NCBI RefSeq assembly: GCF_014645015.1
Contig: NZ_BMLC01000001.1
Span: 62,001 to 126,000, forward strand
DNA: 64,000 bases
Source of the DNA: Salinibacterium xinjiangense
GTDB taxonomy: Bacteria > Actinomycetota > Actinomycetes > Actinomycetales > Microbacteriaceae
Direction of reading: 5' to 3'
Of the stretch, positions 45,339 to 58,045 are shown one piece after another; the stretch's first letter is position 1; each line of letters starts with the position of its first letter. The translations under genes were made by a program, and so were the position numbers. The notes beneath the pieces are model-generated. The model searched no databases. It was not told the DNA's origin and saw nothing but the letters and a program-made list of their open reading frames with translations.

Positions 45339-46543
45339 CCAAGTACCTCCAGGCCGGGAAGCGACTTGCCTTCGAGGAACTCGAGGCTCGCGCCGCCGCC
45401 AGTTGAAATGTGACCGAACTGGTCATCATTGAATCCGAGAGCACGAACGGCAGCAGCAGAGTCGCCACCACCGACCACGCCAAAACCGTCAAATGTTGTC
45501 ATAGCGGATGCCACGGCACGGGTACCGGCAGCGAACGGCGCCAGCTCGAACACTCCCATCGGGCCGTTCCAGAAGACCGTCTTCGAATCCGCAATCGCCT
45601 GCGCGAACCGGTCGGACGTCTCCGGGCCGATGTCGAGCCCGAGTCCGGCCGCTCCGAAGACGGTATCTTCGATGGCTTCCGCAGCGGTGACGAGATGGTC
45701 GGCGTCTGCACTGAATGCGGATGCCACCACGATATCCGTCGGGAGGATGATCTCCACACCCAGCCGCTCAGCTTCGGCCAGGTATCCCTTCACCACCTCT
45801 ACCTGATCGGTTTCGAGAAGACTCGCACCGACCCGGTGGCCCTGGGCTACGAGGAAGGTGAAGAGCATGCCTCCGCCGATCAGCAGCCTGTCCACCTTCG
45901 GCAGCAATGCGCCGATGACCGCCAGCTTGTCGGAGACCTTCGACCCCCCGAGCACAACAGTAAACGGCTTATCGGGCGTGACGGTCAAGCGTTCGAGGAC
46001 GTCGAGTTCTTGCCGGATCAGCAAGCCGGCTGCACTCGGGAGAGCCTTCGCCAACTCGTAAACGCTGGCCTGCTCACGGTGGACGACGCCGAACCCGTCT
46101 GAGACGAAAGCATCGCCCAGCGTGGCCAGCTGCGCGGCGAACTGCTCGCGCTCCCCCGCAACCTTGCTGGTTTCGTGTGCATTGAACCGGAGATTTTCGA
46201 GCACGACGACGTCGCCGTCATCGAGACCCGCCACGGAATCTGCTGCCGCAGAGCCGACGGTGTCAGCCGCGAATACGACAGCCTTACCGAGCAACTCCGA
46301 CAGCCTCTGTGCCACAGGTGCGAGGCTGAACTTCGAGTTCGGCTCGCCGTCGGGCCTGCCCAAATGGGAAACGATGATGACTCGAGCCCCCGCCTGGATC
46401 AATCTGTTGAGCGTCGGCAGGGACGCTCGAATACGTCCATCGTCGGTGATCCGGCCGTCCTTCAGGGGAACGTTCAGGTCGCAGCGGACGAGAACGTTCT
46501 TCCCCTTCAGGTCGCCCAGCGAGTCAATCGTTCGCAATGACAT
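45326..46543 (-). CDS. pgk: Phosphoglycerate kinase
   Basis: Two-domain kinase of 405 residues producing ATP in glycolysis. N-terminal VLVRCDLNVPLKDG and VIIVSHLGRPDGE, plus ATP-domain FTVVLGGSKVSDKLAVI and FWNGPMGVFELAPFAAGT, are all intact. The start at the ATG (MSLRTIDSLGDLKGKN) is by homology; the frame is open 29 codons upstream into the gap stop region. There is no obvious Shine-Dalgarno in the 14-base gap after gap, so coupling with gap is likely. It overlaps tpiA by 13 bases. Confidence 0.96.
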   Translation of the reverse strand: MSLRTIDSLGDLKGKNVLVRCDLNVPLKDGRITDDGRIRASLPTLNRLIQAGARVIIVSHLGRPDGEPNSKFSLAPVAQRLSELLGKAVVFAADTVGSAAADSVAGLDDGDVVVLENLRFNAHETSKVAGEREQFAAQLATLGDAFVSDGFGVVHREQASVYELAKALPSAAGLLIRQELDVLERLTVTPDKPFTVVLGGSKVSDKLAVIGALLPKVDRLLIGGGMLFTFLVAQGHRVGASLLETDQVEVVKGYLAEAERLGVEIILPTDIVVASAFSADADHLVTAAEAIEDTVFGAAGLGLDIGPETSDRFAQAIADSKTVFWNGPMGVFELAPFAAGTRAVASAMTTFDGFGVVGGGDSAAAVRALGFNDDQFGHISTGGGASLEFLEGKSLPGLEVLGWQR

Positions 46544-46557
46544 CGGGCGTTGAGTGT

Positions 46558-47580
<1,023 letters not shown>

Positions 47581-47628
47581 TCAGGCGTCCGGGACGCTTC
47601 GTGCTTGTAGTGGGGTGGTAAACGAGGT

Positions 47629-47655
47629 GTGGCCGGGTGCAATGCACCCGGCCAC
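47629..47655 (-). terminator. Hairpin terminator after sodA
   Basis: A perfect 13-bp inverted repeat, GTGGCCGGGTGCA/TGCACCCGGCCAC, with a single-base centre lies 8 bases beyond the sodA stop. On the minus strand it is followed by ACCTCGTTTACC, a weak T-tract. It separates sodA from gap. Confidence 0.75.
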
Positions 47656-47662
47656 GACGCCG

Positions 47663-48289
47663 CTATGACAGTAGCAGCAGCCCGTTGGTCTTTTCGCGCG
47701 CAGCGGTGAAGCGCTGCTGGACGTTGCCCCAGTGTGCGATATTCCAGAACGCCTTGACGTAGTCGGCGCGCACGTTCTTATAGTCCAGGTAGTACGCGTG
47801 TTCCCACACATCCAGCATCAACAGCGGAACGATACCCGCGGGGAGGTTGCCCTGTTGATCGAAGAACTGCACGATGATCAGGTTTTCGCCCAGTGAATCC
47901 CAGGCCAGCACGGCCCATCCCGAACCCTGGACACCCATCGCTACAGCAGTGAAGTGTGCTGTGAACTTGTCGAACGAGCCGAAGTGGTCGTCGATGGCGC
48001 TGGCAAGGTCGCCGGTCGGCTTGTCGCCGCCGTCAGGGGAAAGGTTCGTCCAGAAGATCGAATGGTTCACGTGCCCGCCGAGGTTGAACGACAGGTCCTT
48101 TTGGAGCTTGTTCACGTTCGCGAGATCTCCGGAATCCCGGGCGGCAGCAAGCCCCGCAAGCGCGGCGTTCGCACCAGTCACATATGCCTGGTGGTGCTTG
48201 CTGTGGTGAAGCTCCATGATCGCGCCGCTGATACTCGGCGCGAGAGCCGAATAGTCGTATGCGAGTTCTGGAAGAGTGTATTCAGCCAA
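47663..48289 (-). CDS. sodA: Superoxide dismutase, Fe/Mn type
   Basis: Superoxide dismutase of 208 residues. Metal ligands: His in [12 protein letters not shown]...HHSKHHQAY (second and third helices) and [13 protein letters not shown] (Asp and His). [11 protein letters not shown] is typical. Metal choice (Mn or Fe) is not certain. The start is a TTG with TAGGAG seven bases upstream. It lies between whiA and gap; I do not recall this as the common order in actinobacteria. A terminator follows. Confidence 0.95.
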   Translation of the reverse strand: MAEYTLPELAYDYSALAPSISGAIMELHHSKHHQAYVTGANAALAGLAAARDSGDLANVNKLQKDLSFNLGGHVNHSIFWTNLSPDGGDKPTGDLASAIDDHFGSFDKFTAHFTAVAMGVQGSGWAVLAWDSLGENLIIVQFFDQQGNLPAGIVPLLMLDVWEHAYYLDYKNVRADYVKAFWNIAHWGNVQQRFTAAREKTNGLLLLS

Positions 48290-48414
48290 CGTTATCTCCT
48301 AGCAAATAGGCTTCGAAAAACGATTCGACATCGAGTTGGGATGACATTTCCAGTCTACTCACGTCGACCACGGACCCTTCAGATGTTTTCCGGTATGCCA
48401 ATCGAATCGAAAAA

Positions 48415-49392
48415 CTACTCGTCCAGGTCGGGCGGCAGGTTGGCATCGGTGCCAGGGATACCGAGGTCAGAGGCCCTCTTGTCCGCCATGGCGAGCAGCC
48501 GGCGGATCCGGCCCGCAACCGCATCTTTCGTCATGGGGGGATCGGCGTGATGGCCCAATTCATCGAGACTAGAGTCACGGAACCTGAGTCGCAGCTGGCC
48601 CGCATACTGCAGGTGGAACGGAACATCGACCTCGAGAATCTCGAGCGCCCGCTCGACGCGAGCACAGGCCGCTACGGCAGCCAGCGCAGAACGTCGCAGG
48701 TTTGCGTCGTCGAAATTGACGAGGCGATTTGCCGTCGCCCTCACCTCGCGGCGCTGCCGCAGCTCGTTCCAGTTGGCGACGCTCTTATCGGCACCCATGA
48801 GTACGAGCATTGCGCTGATGGCTTCACCATCGCGGATGACGACGCGATGCACCCCGCGCACCTCCCGAGCCTTTGCGGAGATCTTGAGCCGACCCGCCGC
48901 CCCGACGAGAGCCATGGCGGCCTCATTCCCGGGGCAGGTGACTTCGAGCGCTGCTGAGCGACCAGGGTCGGTAAGGCTCCCCGCGGCCAGGAAAGCCCCA
49001 CGCCAGACCGCTGACAACTCCTCGATGCTGCCGGTGGTGAGGCGGTTGGGCAGCCCGCGGATCGGTCGGCGGCGGGCATCCAGCAGCCCGGTCTGGCGGG
49101 CCAGGGTTTCGCCGCCGTCGAGCACCCTTACGAGGTAGTGGCTGGTGCGGCGGGTTCCGGATGCCGAGACCACCGAGGCGTCGGAGCGGACGCCGTACAA
49201 CTCGGCGATATCTTTGCGGACGCGCCTGGCCAATTGCTCGGTCTCGAGTTCGGATTCGACAGCTATCCGTCCAGAGATCATGTGGAGTCCTCCGGAAAAA
49301 CGGAGGATGGTAGCCAGTTCCGCCGCCCGCACTGTTGTCTTTCCTGACGTGATGCCTGTCAGTTCATCCTTAACCTCGGCGGTCAATGCCAC
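48415..49392 (-). CDS. whiA: DNA-binding developmental regulator WhiA
   Basis: Transcription factor of 325 residues with a degenerate LAGLIDADG homing-endonuclease-like N-terminal domain and a C-terminal helix-turn-helix. [19 protein letters not shown] opens the family; [20 protein letters not shown] is the LAGLIDADG-like core; [20 protein letters not shown] lies in the HTH. In streptomycetes WhiA drives sporulation with WhiB; in non-sporulating relatives its role is less clear. The GTG start follows AAGGAG. It lies 51 bases downstream of rapZ; the yvcK gene that often sits between them is absent. Confidence 0.95.
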   Translation of the reverse strand: MALTAEVKDELTGITSGKTTVRAAELATILRFSGGLHMISGRIAVESELETEQLARRVRKDIAELYGVRSDASVVSASGTRRTSHYLVRVLDGGETLARQTGLLDARRRPIRGLPNRLTTGSIEELSAVWRGAFLAAGSLTDPGRSAALEVTCPGNEAAMALVGAAGRLKISAKAREVRGVHRVVIRDGEAISAMLVLMGADKSVANWNELRQRREVRATANRLVNFDDANLRRSALAAVAACARVERALEILEVDVPFHLQYAGQLRLRFRDSSLDELGHHADPPMTKDAVAGRIRRLLAMADKRASDLGIPGTDANLPPDLDE

Positions 49393-49443
49393 AGGTTTCT
49401 CCTTCGTTCATGGGGCTGGCAACATTGCGATGTTGCCGCCGGG

Positions 49444-50319
49444 TCACTCGCGCCCGAGGTCGCGATGCTTGACGTTGACGACAACCCCGGGAAAGCTTCG
49501 AAGCAGACCCGCGAGTTCTTCCGCGATCGCGACAGAGCGATGTTTTCCACCCGTGCAGCCGATGGCGATCGTGGCATGCCGTTTGTTCTCGCGTTGGAAG
49601 CCGGCAAACACCGGCTCCATCGCCTTCGAGTAGTTGGCCACGAAATCTGCCGCACCCTCTTGCGCGAGAACATAGTCTCGCACGTCGGCGTCCTGGCCGT
49701 TGAGCGTCTTCAGTTCGGGAATCCAGAACGGGTTGGGCAGGAACCGGCAATCCGCGACGAGGTCTGCATCTGCCGGAAGGCCGTATTTGTATCCAAAACT
49801 CTCCACGGTGATCATCAGGCCAGCTGTATCAGCCGTAGAGAACCGCTCGGCGATGGTCGTGGCGAGCTGGTGGATGTTCAATTCAGACGTATCGATGACG
49901 ATGTCGCTTGTCGACCGGAGCTCCCCCATCCGTTCTCGCTCGGCAGCGATCCCGTCCAGTGGTGTGCCATCCCCCTGCAGCGGATGAGGCCGCCGTACCT
50001 GTTCGAAGCGACGCACGAGAGCGGCATCCGTCGCGTCGAGGAACAGCACCCGCATGACGATGCTGTCGCGCAGTGATTCGAAGGCGTCGAGCGCATCGGC
50101 AAACAGTCGGCCGCCACGAACGTCGACAACCGCAGCGATTCTGGGAAGCGAGTCGCCGGCTTTTTTCGCGAGTTCAGCCAGCGGCACCAGCATTTGCAGC
50201 GGAAGATTGTCGACGACGTACCAGCCCAGGTCTTCGAGGGCATTCGCGACCGTCGATCGACCTGCACCGGACATGCCGGTGACGATCAGCATCTCCTGGT
50301 GATCAAGCTCGGGTTGCAT
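49444..50319 (-). CDS. rapZ: RNase adapter / nucleotide-binding protein RapZ
   Basis: P-loop protein of 291 residues. Walker A is [20 protein letters not shown], then [15 protein letters not shown]; the C-terminal domain has [20 protein letters not shown] and [20 protein letters not shown]. In E. coli RapZ senses glucosamine-6-phosphate and directs RNase E to the sRNA GlmZ; that sRNA system is not expected here, so the actinobacterial role is open. The ATG has TAGTCT at nine bases, slightly too far for the leaderless pattern. It lies 26 bases after uvrC. Confidence 0.94.
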   Translation of the reverse strand: MQPELDHQEMLIVTGMSGAGRSTVANALEDLGWYVVDNLPLQMLVPLAELAKKAGDSLPRIAAVVDVRGGRLFADALDAFESLRDSIVMRVLFLDATDAALVRRFEQVRRPHPLQGDGTPLDGIAAERERMGELRSTSDIVIDTSELNIHQLATTIAERFSTADTAGLMITVESFGYKYGLPADADLVADCRFLPNPFWIPELKTLNGQDADVRDYVLAQEGAADFVANYSKAMEPVFAGFQRENKRHATIAIGCTGGKHRSVAIAEELAGLLRSFPGVVVNVKHRDLGRE

Positions 50320-50345
50320 CGTGATCCAAGACTAGCGGCAGGTCG

Positions 50346-52229
50346 TCACGGCTGTAGCCGCCCGACCACGATGGATGCCAGCGCCGGGCCGATTCCCTTC
50401 ACCGACGCCACCTCTTCTACCTTGGCGTTCTTCAACTTGGCGACCGAGCCGAAATGCTTCAGGATCTCGCGCACACGAGCCGGGCCGAGGCCCGGAATCT
50501 CCGCGAGCACAGACTGGATGTCGTTGCGTCGCTTCTGCCTCTGATAGCTGATCGCGAAGCGGTGTGCCTCGTCGCGAATGCGCTGGATAAGGAAGAGTGC
50601 GTCGCTGTTTCGAGGAAGGATCACCGGAAAATCCGAATCCGGAAGCCAGATCTCCTCGAGTCGCTTCGCAATTCCGCACAGTTGGATGCCCGTGATGCCC
50701 GCATCGTCGAGCGCCCTCTGCGCGGCTGAAACCTGCGGCTGCCCCCCATCCACGATCAGAAGCTGTGGCGGATACGCAAACTTCTTTCGCTTCGTCTCAA
50801 CGCCGTCCGCGTCGTCCAGAGCATCGGCGACCGGACTGCTCTCGGGCTCCCTGAGGTAAGCCAGTCGCCTCGAGAGCGTCTGGTAGATCGACTCCGTGTC
50901 GTCGGTCGACTCCGGAATGCTGAAGCGTCGGTACTGGTCTTTGCGCGGTAACCCGTCTTCGAAGACCACCATCGACGCGACGATGTTGGTGCCGCTGAGG
51001 TGGGAGACGTCGTAACATTCCATGCGCAGCGGGGCATCCGCCATTCCGAGCGCCTCCTGGATGTCGGCAAGCGCCTGCGATCGCGCCACGAAGTCGCCAC
51101 TGCGCCGGGTCTTGTAGAGGATGAGCGCGTTCTGTGCGTTCTGCGTCACGGTCTGCATCAGCGTGGCCTTGTCGCCGCGCCGTGCGACACCGATCTTCAC
51201 GCGGGATCCCGGACCCCGCAACTCCCCCAGCCAGCGTTCGAGCGCTGCCGTGTCGTCTGGAAGCGCTGGCACGAACACGTCACGCGGAGGCACGGCGTCT
51301 TCGTAGGCATTCTGGAGCACGGACTCGACCAGGTCGGGCAGTTCGACATCGAGCTCCTTGTCGACGACCCAGCCCCGCACGCCCCTGATGCGGCCACCGC
51401 GCACGATGAATTGCTGCACCGCCGCCGCGAGTTCGTCGTGCGCTATGCCGAAGAGGTCGGCGTCGACGCCGTCATCCAGCACGACGGCGTTCCTAGCGAG
51501 GGCGGTCTCCATCGCGCCGATCTGGTCACGATAACGCGCCGCAGATTCGTAGTCCATCGCGGCTGACGCGTCTTTCATGCGCTTGGTGATGGTGGTCACG
51601 TAGCGGGAGTCGTTTCCTCCCATGAAGCTGGCGAAATCCAGCGAGATCGACTTGTGTTCCTCGAGCGTCACCCGACCGACGCAGGGTGCCGCGCACTTGC
51701 CGATGTCTCCGAGCAGACACGGCCGACCGGTCTGCTTGGCGCGTTTGAACGTGGTCTCCGAGCAACTGCGCATCGGGAACGCCTTCAGCATGATGTCGAC
51801 GGTTTCCCGGATCGCCCAGGCACGGCTGAATGGACCGAAATAGCGGGCATTGGGGATGGAACGATTGCGGGTCACCATGACGCGAGGAACAGGGTCGCCC
51901 AGCGTGATCGCGAGATACGGGTACGACTTGTCGTCCTTGTACTGCACGTTGAACGGCGGATCGAACTCCTTGATCCACGTGAACTCCAGCTGAAGGGCCT
52001 CGAAGTCGTTGCCGACCACCGTCCACTCCACCGACGACGCCGTCAGCACCATCCTGCGGGTGCGTTCGTGCAGCGAGTCGAGCGGAGCGAAATAGTTGCT
52101 CAGTCGAGCCCTGAGATTCTTTGCCTTGCCCACGTACAGCACTCGTGCTGACGCGTCGCGGAACCTGTACACGCCAGGTTGCTGGGGAATTTCACCGGCC
52201 TTCGGGCGCCAACTGACAGTGGTTGCCAT
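50346..52229 (-). CDS. uvrC: UvrABC system protein C
   Basis: Excinuclease subunit of 627 residues that makes both incisions around DNA lesions. Domains in order: GIY-YIG nuclease ([20 protein letters not shown]), Cys region ([20 protein letters not shown]), UVR domain near 205-235 binding UvrB, RNase H-like 5' nuclease core ([20 protein letters not shown]) and tandem HhH ([17 protein letters not shown] and [14 protein letters not shown]). The ATG lacks a good ribosome binding site. It lies 27 bases after uvrA, so the two are likely cotranscribed. Confidence 0.97.
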   Translation of the reverse strand: MATTVSWRPKAGEIPQQPGVYRFRDASARVLYVGKAKNLRARLSNYFAPLDSLHERTRRMVLTASSVEWTVVGNDFEALQLEFTWIKEFDPPFNVQYKDDKSYPYLAITLGDPVPRVMVTRNRSIPNARYFGPFSRAWAIRETVDIMLKAFPMRSCSETTFKRAKQTGRPCLLGDIGKCAAPCVGRVTLEEHKSISLDFASFMGGNDSRYVTTITKRMKDASAAMDYESAARYRDQIGAMETALARNAVVLDDGVDADLFGIAHDELAAAVQQFIVRGGRIRGVRGWVVDKELDVELPDLVESVLQNAYEDAVPPRDVFVPALPDDTAALERWLGELRGPGSRVKIGVARRGDKATLMQTVTQNAQNALILYKTRRSGDFVARSQALADIQEALGMADAPLRMECYDVSHLSGTNIVASMVVFEDGLPRKDQYRRFSIPESTDDTESIYQTLSRRLAYLREPESSPVADALDDADGVETKRKKFAYPPQLLIVDGGQPQVSAAQRALDDAGITGIQLCGIAKRLEEIWLPDSDFPVILPRNSDALFLIQRIRDEAHRFAISYQRQKRRNDIQSVLAEIPGLGPARVREILKHFGSVAKLKNAKVEEVASVKGIGPALASIVVGRLQP

Positions 52230-52256
52230 GACGACCGCGCTCAGGCCCCGGAGGGA

Positions 52257-55178
52257 CTAAGCACGGCTGCCTTCCAGCATCTCCTTGAGGAACATGCCGG
52301 TGTGGCTGCCCTCCACCTTCGCGAGCCGTTCGGGCGTTCCGATGGACAACACCTCGCCACCGCCGGCTCCACCCTCCGGCCCCAGGTCGATCAACCAGTC
52401 GGCCGACTTGATCACGTCGAGGTTATGCTCGATGACGATCACGGTGTTGCCCTTGTCGACCAGTCCATTGAGCACCATCAGGAGTTTGCGGACGTCTTCG
52501 AAATGGAGGCCCGTCGTCGGCTCGTCGAGCACGTAGATGCTCCGCCCCATCGACCGGCGTTGCAGTTCGGTCGCGAGCTTCACCCGTTGTGCCTCGCCGC
52601 CCGATAGCGTCGTCGCACTCTGGCCTAGCCTCACATAGCCGAGCCCGACCTCTTCGAGCGTCCTGAGGTACCGGTGGATCGACGAGATCGCCTCGAAGAA
52701 CTCAGCGGCCTCGCTGATCGACATATCAAGCACTTCGGCGATGTTCCGGCTCTTGTACTTGACCGCAAGGGTCTCTCGGTTGTACCTCGCGCCTCCGCAC
52801 ACCTCGCACGCCACGTAGACGTCCGGCAGGAAGTTCATCTCGATCTTGATCGTGCCGTCGCCAGAGCAGTTCTCGCAGCGGCCGCCCTTGACGTTGAAAC
52901 TGAACCGGCCCGGCAGGTAACCCCGGGCTTTGGCGTCGGCGGTCTCCGAGAAGAGCGTGCGGATCTTGTCGAACACGCCCGTGTACGTGGCGGGGTTGGA
53001 TCGTGGGGTGCGTCCGATCGGCGCCTGGTCTACGTGCACGACCTTGTCGAGGTTGTCGAGGCCGGTCACCCTGGTGTGCTTTCCCGCGATCTGCCGTGCT
53101 CCGTTGAGCTGATTGGCGAGGACCTTGTACAGGATGTCGTTGACCAGGCTGGACTTGCCCGATCCGCTGACGCCGGTCACAGCCGTCAACACACCGAGAG
53201 GAAAGGCCACTGTCACATTGCGCAGGTTGTTCGCTCGTGCACCTTCGACGACGACCTGGCGGGACTTATCGATCTTCCTGCGCTTCTTCGGGGTCTCGAT
53301 GGACCTGCGACCTGCGAGGTAGTCCCCCGTGATCGACTCGCGGTTCGCGAGAAGCCCCTCATACGAACCCGAGTGCACCACCATCCCGCCGTGCTCGCCC
53401 GCACCAGGGCCGATGTCGACGATCCAGTCGGCCGTCCTGATCGTGTCTTCGTCATGTTCGACGACGATCAGGGTATTACCGAGGTTCTTCAGCTTCACAA
53501 GTGTCTCAATAAGCCTGCGGTTATCGCGCTGGTGCAGGCCGATGCTCGGCTCATCCAGCACATAGAGCACGCCGGTCAGGCCGGAACCGATCTGGGTCGC
53601 GAGGCGGATGCGCTGTGCTTCGCCACCGCTCAGAGTGGCTGCGGCGCGCATCAGGTTGAGATAGCTAAGACCCACTTCGATGAGGAACTCGAGCCTCAGT
53701 CGGATCTCACGAAGCACCTGCGCTGCGATCTTCGCATCCCGTGCAGACAACTGCAGGTTCTTCATAAACTCGTATGCATTCAGCAGGCTGAGCTCGCAGA
53801 TGTCCGAGATACTCACGCCATCGACGGTCACGGCCAGCACTTCGGGTTTCAGTCGCTTGCCATCGCAGACCGGGCAAGGGATCTCTCGAAGGTAGTCAGC
53901 CACCCGCTGGCGCTGGCTGTCGGTCTCAGCCTCGATGTACTTGCGCTCCATGTACGGGATGACGCCCTCAAAGCCCGTCGAGTACTTCATCTCGCGACCA
54001 AAGCGGTTCTTCCACCTCACCGTCACCTCGAAGTTGTTGCCACGGAGGATCGCCTCGCGGGTCTCCTCAGGCAACTGGCCCCACGGGGTATTCAGGGAGA
54101 AGTCGAGATCCTGCGAGAGACCCACGAGCAGCTTCTCGAAATAGTTGAAGAGCCCCTTGCCGGCGCTGGTCCAGGGCAGGATGGCGCCCTCCGCCAGGCT
54201 CACGCTGTCACCGGCGATCAGCAGGTCGGCGTCGACGGACATACGAGTGCCGAGCCCCGAACACTCAGGGCAGGCGCCGAACGGGGCGTTGAACGAAAAC
54301 GTCCGAGGCTCGATCTCGGTGAGTTGCAGCGCGTGGTTGTTCGGGCATGACAACTTCTCGGAGAATGTGCGCCACGCGGCGTCGCCTTCGAGATCGACGT
54401 AGTTGATCATGACGAGACCGTCGGTGAGTCGAAGGGCGGTTTCGAGCGAGTCGGTGAGCCTCGTGAGGATGTCGTCTGCCGCGACCAGCCGGTCGACCAC
54501 GACGGAGATATCGTGCTTGTACTGCTTCTTGAGCTTCGGTGGATCGCTGAGCTGGATCTGCTCGCCATCGACGAGAGCACGTGAGTATCCGGTCGAGGCG
54601 AGCTCGGTGAACAGGTCGACGAACTCCCCCTTTTTCTGGGAGATGATCGGGCTCACGATCTGGTAACGCGTGCCGGTCTCCAGCGTCATCAACTGGTCGG
54701 CAATCTGCTGGACGCTCTGTCGCGAGATCAGCTCCCCACACTCGGGGCAGTGGGGAACGCCTATCCTGGCCCACAGCAGCCGCATGTAGTCGTAGATCTC
54801 GGTGATGGTCCCGACCGTCGACCGAGGGTTTCGGTTCGTGGATTTCTGGTCGATGGATACCGCGGGGCTGAGGCCCTCGATGAAGTCGACATCCGGGCGA
54901 TCGACCTGGCCGAGAAACTGCCGCGCGTATGCAGACAGGGATTCCACGTAGCGGCGCTGACCCTCGGCGAAGATCGTGTCGAAGGCGAGGCTCGACTTGC
55001 CAGAACCCGACAGGCCCGTGAAGACGACGAGGGAATCCCGCGGGATCTCGAGGTCGACGTTCTTCAGGTTGTGGACGCGGGCTCCACGGACGCTCAGTTT
55101 GCCGTTGGTCGCGCCTTTTGTCTCGATTGCATCGAGCATCGCGCTCTCATCAAGCTCTTCGATTTCAGTAATTGACAC
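52257..55178 (-). CDS. uvrA: UvrABC system protein A
   Basis: Damage-recognition ATPase of nucleotide excision repair, 973 residues. Two ABC cassettes: [20 protein letters not shown] with [19 protein letters not shown], and [18 protein letters not shown] with [19 protein letters not shown]. Zinc-binding clusters are [22 protein letters not shown] and [20 protein letters not shown] with [10 protein letters not shown]. The GTG start is preceded by TAGGAT at seven bases, the leaderless pattern, with no ribosome binding site. uvrB lies 89 bases upstream with its own promoter motif. Confidence 0.97.
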   Translation of the reverse strand: MSITEIEELDESAMLDAIETKGATNGKLSVRGARVHNLKNVDLEIPRDSLVVFTGLSGSGKSSLAFDTIFAEGQRRYVESLSAYARQFLGQVDRPDVDFIEGLSPAVSIDQKSTNRNPRSTVGTITEIYDYMRLLWARIGVPHCPECGELISRQSVQQIADQLMTLETGTRYQIVSPIISQKKGEFVDLFTELASTGYSRALVDGEQIQLSDPPKLKKQYKHDISVVVDRLVAADDILTRLTDSLETALRLTDGLVMINYVDLEGDAAWRTFSEKLSCPNNHALQLTEIEPRTFSFNAPFGACPECSGLGTRMSVDADLLIAGDSVSLAEGAILPWTSAGKGLFNYFEKLLVGLSQDLDFSLNTPWGQLPEETREAILRGNNFEVTVRWKNRFGREMKYSTGFEGVIPYMERKYIEAETDSQRQRVADYLREIPCPVCDGKRLKPEVLAVTVDGVSISDICELSLLNAYEFMKNLQLSARDAKIAAQVLREIRLRLEFLIEVGLSYLNLMRAAATLSGGEAQRIRLATQIGSGLTGVLYVLDEPSIGLHQRDNRRLIETLVKLKNLGNTLIVVEHDEDTIRTADWIVDIGPGAGEHGGMVVHSGSYEGLLANRESITGDYLAGRRSIETPKKRRKIDKSRQVVVEGARANNLRNVTVAFPLGVLTAVTGVSGSGKSSLVNDILYKVLANQLNGARQIAGKHTRVTGLDNLDKVVHVDQAPIGRTPRSNPATYTGVFDKIRTLFSETADAKARGYLPGRFSFNVKGGRCENCSGDGTIKIEMNFLPDVYVACEVCGGARYNRETLAVKYKSRNIAEVLDMSISEAAEFFEAISSIHRYLRTLEEVGLGYVRLGQSATTLSGGEAQRVKLATELQRRSMGRSIYVLDEPTTGLHFEDVRKLLMVLNGLVDKGNTVIVIEHNLDVIKSADWLIDLGPEGGAGGGEVLSIGTPERLAKVEGSHTGMFLKEMLEGSRA

Positions 55179-55185
55179 TCTTTAT

Positions 55186-55191
55186 ATCCTA
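55186..55191 (-). promoter_or_regulatory. -10 hexamer TAGGAT, leaderless spacing
   Basis: Minus-strand TAGGAT-N7-GTG precedes uvrA. The uvrB stop is 77 bases further upstream, so uvrA likely has its own promoter. Confidence 0.5.
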
Positions 55192-55267
55192 CCGATGCCA
55201 CCGACATTGGACCCGGACGGCGAAAGGGATTGACGTCCCGGGGTTGACGGTTGTCGAATTGTGCGCA

Positions 55268-57340
55268 CTAGGTGAGATGACCCGCCTGCTCCATTTGGCG
55301 CAATTCTTTCTTCAGGTCCTGGATCTCGTCACGTAACCGACCTGCCAACTCGAACTTCAGTTCACCGGCTGCCTGGAGCATCTGCTCGTTGAGTTCGAAG
55401 ATGATCTTCTCGAGGTCGTTGCCACCGGCAGCGGCCCGACCCTCACGTTTGAGGTTCGGAGTGGGTGCGCGCTTGCGGCTCGAGTCGGATTTGCCGGCCA
55501 GGATTGCAGCGGTATCGCTGGCTTCGCGCATGATCTGATCGGTGATATCAGCGATCTTCTTACGCAAAGGCTGAGGGTCGATGCCCCGCTCGAGGTTGTA
55601 CGCGATCTGCTTGTCGCGCCGGCGGGTGGTTTCGTCGATGGCCTTCGCCATCGAATCGGTGATGCGATCCGCATACATGTGCACCTCGCCAGACACGTTT
55701 CGAGCCGCCCGACCGATCGTCTGGATGAGGGAGGTTCCCGACCGCAGGAATCCTTCCTTGTCGGCATCGAGGATGGCGACAAGGGACACCTCGGGCAGGT
55801 CGAGACCCTCTCGCAGCAGGTTGATACCGACGAGCACGTCGTAGACGCCCTGCCTGAGCTCGGTGAGCAACTCGACTCGTCGGAGAGTGTCGACGTCGGA
55901 GTGCAGGTATCTTACCCGAACACCATGTTCCCCGAGGAACTCGGTGAGCTCTTCGGCCATCTTCTTCGTGAGAGTGGTGACGAGGACGCGTTCGTTCCTG
56001 TCGACCCTCAGTCGGATCTGCTCAAGCAGGTCGTCGATCTGCCCCTTCGAGGGCTTGACGAGAATCTGGGGGTCGACAAGCCCGGTCGGGCGGATGACTT
56101 GTTCGACCACCGAATCCGTGATGCCGAGCTCGTACTTACCCGGCGTCGCGGAGAGGTAGACCTTCTGGCCCACGCGGTTCAGGAATTCTTCCCACTTGAG
56201 CGGGCGGTTGTCCATCGCACTCGGAAGCCTGAAACCGTGCTCTACGAGGGTGCGCTTGCGCGAAGCATCCCCCTCGTACATGGCTCCGATCTGTGGCACC
56301 GTCACGTGCGATTCGTCGATGACAACGAGGAAGTCTTCGGCGAAATAGTCGAGAAGGCAGTGCGGCGCTTCGCCGGGCTGCCGGCCATCCATATGCCTCG
56401 AATAGTTCTCGATGCCGTTGCAGAAACCGATCTGCTCCATCATTTCGATGTCGAAAGTGGTTCTCATGCGCAGCCGCTGGGCCTCGAGCAGCTTGCCCTG
56501 GCGTTCGAACTCCTGCAGTCGCTCGGCAAGCTCGTCCTGGATAGTGACAATGGCACGCTGGATCGTGGCAGGGCTGGCCGCGTAGTGGGTGCCGGGAAAG
56601 ACCGATACGGCATCCATCGTCCTGACGACATCGCCGGTCAAGGGATGCAACGCGTAGATCGCCTCGATTTCGTTGCCGAACATCTCGATGCGGATCGCGA
56701 GCTCTTCGTAGACCGGGATGATCTCGATGGTGTCGCCGCGCACCCTGAAGGTACCCCGGGAGAAGTCGTAGTCGTTGCGCTGGTACTGCATCGAGACGAA
56801 CCGCCGGATCAGCGTCTCCCTGTCGATCTTCTGGCCCACCTGCAACGCGACCATAGCCTCGAGATAAGACTCCGCAGCACCCAGTCCGTAGATGCAGGAG
56901 ACCGTGGACACCACGATGACGTCACGACGGCTGAGCAGGGAGTTCGTCGTCGAGTGCCGCAGCCTCTCGACTTCCGCATTGATCGACGAGTCCTTCTCGA
57001 TGAAGGTGTCTGTCTGCGGGATGTACGCCTCGGGCTGGTAGTAGTCGTAGTACGACACGAAGTACTCGACGGCATTGTTGGGCATCAGGTCCCGGAACTC
57101 GTTGGCGAGCTGGGCCGCAAGGGTCTTGTTGTGCGAGAGCACGAGCGTAGGACGCTGTACCTGCTCGATCAGCCATGCCGTCGTCGCGGACTTGCCTGTG
57201 CCGGTGGCACCGAGCAGGACGACATCGGTCTCACCCGCGTTGATTCTCTGCGCGAGTTCTGCGATCGCCTGGGGCTGGTCGCCGCTGGGGATGTACTCGC
57301 TGATGACCTCGAACGGTCGCACCGAGCGTGTGGGTTCCAT
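55268..57340 (-). CDS. uvrB: UvrABC system protein B
   Basis: Damage-verifying helicase-like subunit of 690 residues. Walker A is [20 protein letters not shown]; the beta-hairpin region is [20 protein letters not shown]; further helicase motifs are [20 protein letters not shown] and [22 protein letters not shown]-terminal UVR domain ([20 protein letters not shown]) binds UvrC. The ATG has TAAGCT at six bases and no Shine-Dalgarno sequence. coaE lies 31 bases upstream in the same direction. No LexA box is recognisable. Confidence 0.97.
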   Translation of the reverse strand: MEPTRSVRPFEVISEYIPSGDQPQAIAELAQRINAGETDVVLLGATGTGKSATTAWLIEQVQRPTLVLSHNKTLAAQLANEFRDLMPNNAVEYFVSYYDYYQPEAYIPQTDTFIEKDSSINAEVERLRHSTTNSLLSRRDVIVVSTVSCIYGLGAAESYLEAMVALQVGQKIDRETLIRRFVSMQYQRNDYDFSRGTFRVRGDTIEIIPVYEELAIRIEMFGNEIEAIYALHPLTGDVVRTMDAVSVFPGTHYAASPATIQRAIVTIQDELAERLQEFERQGKLLEAQRLRMRTTFDIEMMEQIGFCNGIENYSRHMDGRQPGEAPHCLLDYFAEDFLVVIDESHVTVPQIGAMYEGDASRKRTLVEHGFRLPSAMDNRPLKWEEFLNRVGQKVYLSATPGKYELGITDSVVEQVIRPTGLVDPQILVKPSKGQIDDLLEQIRLRVDRNERVLVTTLTKKMAEELTEFLGEHGVRVRYLHSDVDTLRRVELLTELRQGVYDVLVGINLLREGLDLPEVSLVAILDADKEGFLRSGTSLIQTIGRAARNVSGEVHMYADRITDSMAKAIDETTRRRDKQIAYNLERGIDPQPLRKKIADITDQIMREASDTAAILAGKSDSSRKRAPTPNLKREGRAAAGGNDLEKIIFELNEQMLQAAGELKFELAGRLRDEIQDLKKELRQMEQAGHLT

Positions 57341-57346
57341 AATTCA

Positions 57347-57352
57347 AGCTTA
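57347..57352 (-). promoter_or_regulatory. -10 hexamer TAAGCT, leaderless spacing
   Basis: Minus-strand TAAGCT-N6-ATG precedes uvrB, inside the 31-base gap after coaE. uvrB could therefore be expressed separately from coaE. Confidence 0.55.
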
Positions 57353-57371
57353 GGCACCCGCACCGACATCG

Positions 57372-57989
57372 CTACCGATGTTTGCTCTCGGCGGAAGCGG
57401 TCACGGTAGCCCACAACTTATCTGCCTGGGCCATCGTCTCTTCGAGCGTTCCATCGCTGTCGATGACGACATCGGCGATGGCGAGCCGGTCGGCGTCCGA
57501 CGCTTGCGAACCAATGCGCCTGAGTGCGTCGTCGCGGGAGTATCCACGCAGTTCGACCATCCGTTGGACGCGGGTATCGGTGCTCGCGTGAACCACCACG
57601 ACGAGATCGAACTCATCGGCCCGCGTGCCTTCGGCGAGCAGCGGGACGTCGTAGACGACAACCGCGGCGGGGTCTGCAGTGCCGGCAGCAGCGAACTGTT
57701 TCTGCGATGCGGCATATACCGCCGGGTGGGTGATGCCGTTGAGCACCGCTCGCTTCGCGGGATTGCTGAAGATGAGCGCACCCAATGCCGCGCGATCGAG
57801 TGACCCGTCGGCAAGGATCACATCGTCACCGAACTCGGCGGCGATGGCAGCCAGGGCCGGCGTGCCCGGCTCGACCACCTCGCGGGCGACCTGATCGGCA
57901 TCCACGACAACCGCGCCGAGGTCACCCAGCCGACGGGCGACAACAGATTTGCCGGACGCGATTCCGCCTGTGAGCCCCATCAAATACAC
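57372..57989 (-). CDS. coaE: Dephospho-CoA kinase
   Basis: P-loop kinase of 205 residues for the last step of coenzyme A synthesis. Walker A is MGLTGGIASGKSVVARRLGD, followed by VVDADQVAREVVEPGTPALA and the lid region RVQRMVELRGYSRDDALRRI. This is the single-domain form without the C-terminal extension of mycobacterial CoaE. Start choice: GTG 57989 is supported by TAACAT six bases upstream (leaderless); ATG 57980 with GGAGGC at ten bases is the alternative, and removes three residues. Confidence 0.95.
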   Translation of the reverse strand: MYLMGLTGGIASGKSVVARRLGDLGAVVVDADQVAREVVEPGTPALAAIAAEFGDDVILADGSLDRAALGALIFSNPAKRAVLNGITHPAVYAASQKQFAAAGTADPAAVVVYDVPLLAEGTRADEFDLVVVVHASTDTRVQRMVELRGYSRDDALRRIGSQASDADRLAIADVVIDSDGTLEETMAQADKLWATVTASAESKHR

Positions 57990-57995
57990 GCCTCC

Positions 57996-58001
57996 ATGTT
58001 A
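57996..58001 (-). promoter_or_regulatory. -10 hexamer TAACAT, leaderless spacing
   Basis: Minus-strand TAACAT-N6-GTG precedes coaE and selects the GTG over the ATG three codons later. Confidence 0.45.
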
Positions 58002-58045
58002 TCTGCGGCCGACTGATAACGTCTGACTGTGGAGGGGTGGTGTTG

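Noticed and set aside
57029-57075. Possible LexA or other SOS operators near repair genes
   Set aside because: No actinobacterial LexA-like palindrome (CGAAC-N4-GTTCG) was found upstream of uvrA, uvrB, dinB or uvrC; partial matches within coding sequence were ignored.
55679-57409. 576-codon open frame on the plus strand
   Set aside because: It lies antisense to uvrB, whose motifs are complete. The plus translation has no recognisable domains, and long antisense frames are expected in GC-rich coding DNA.
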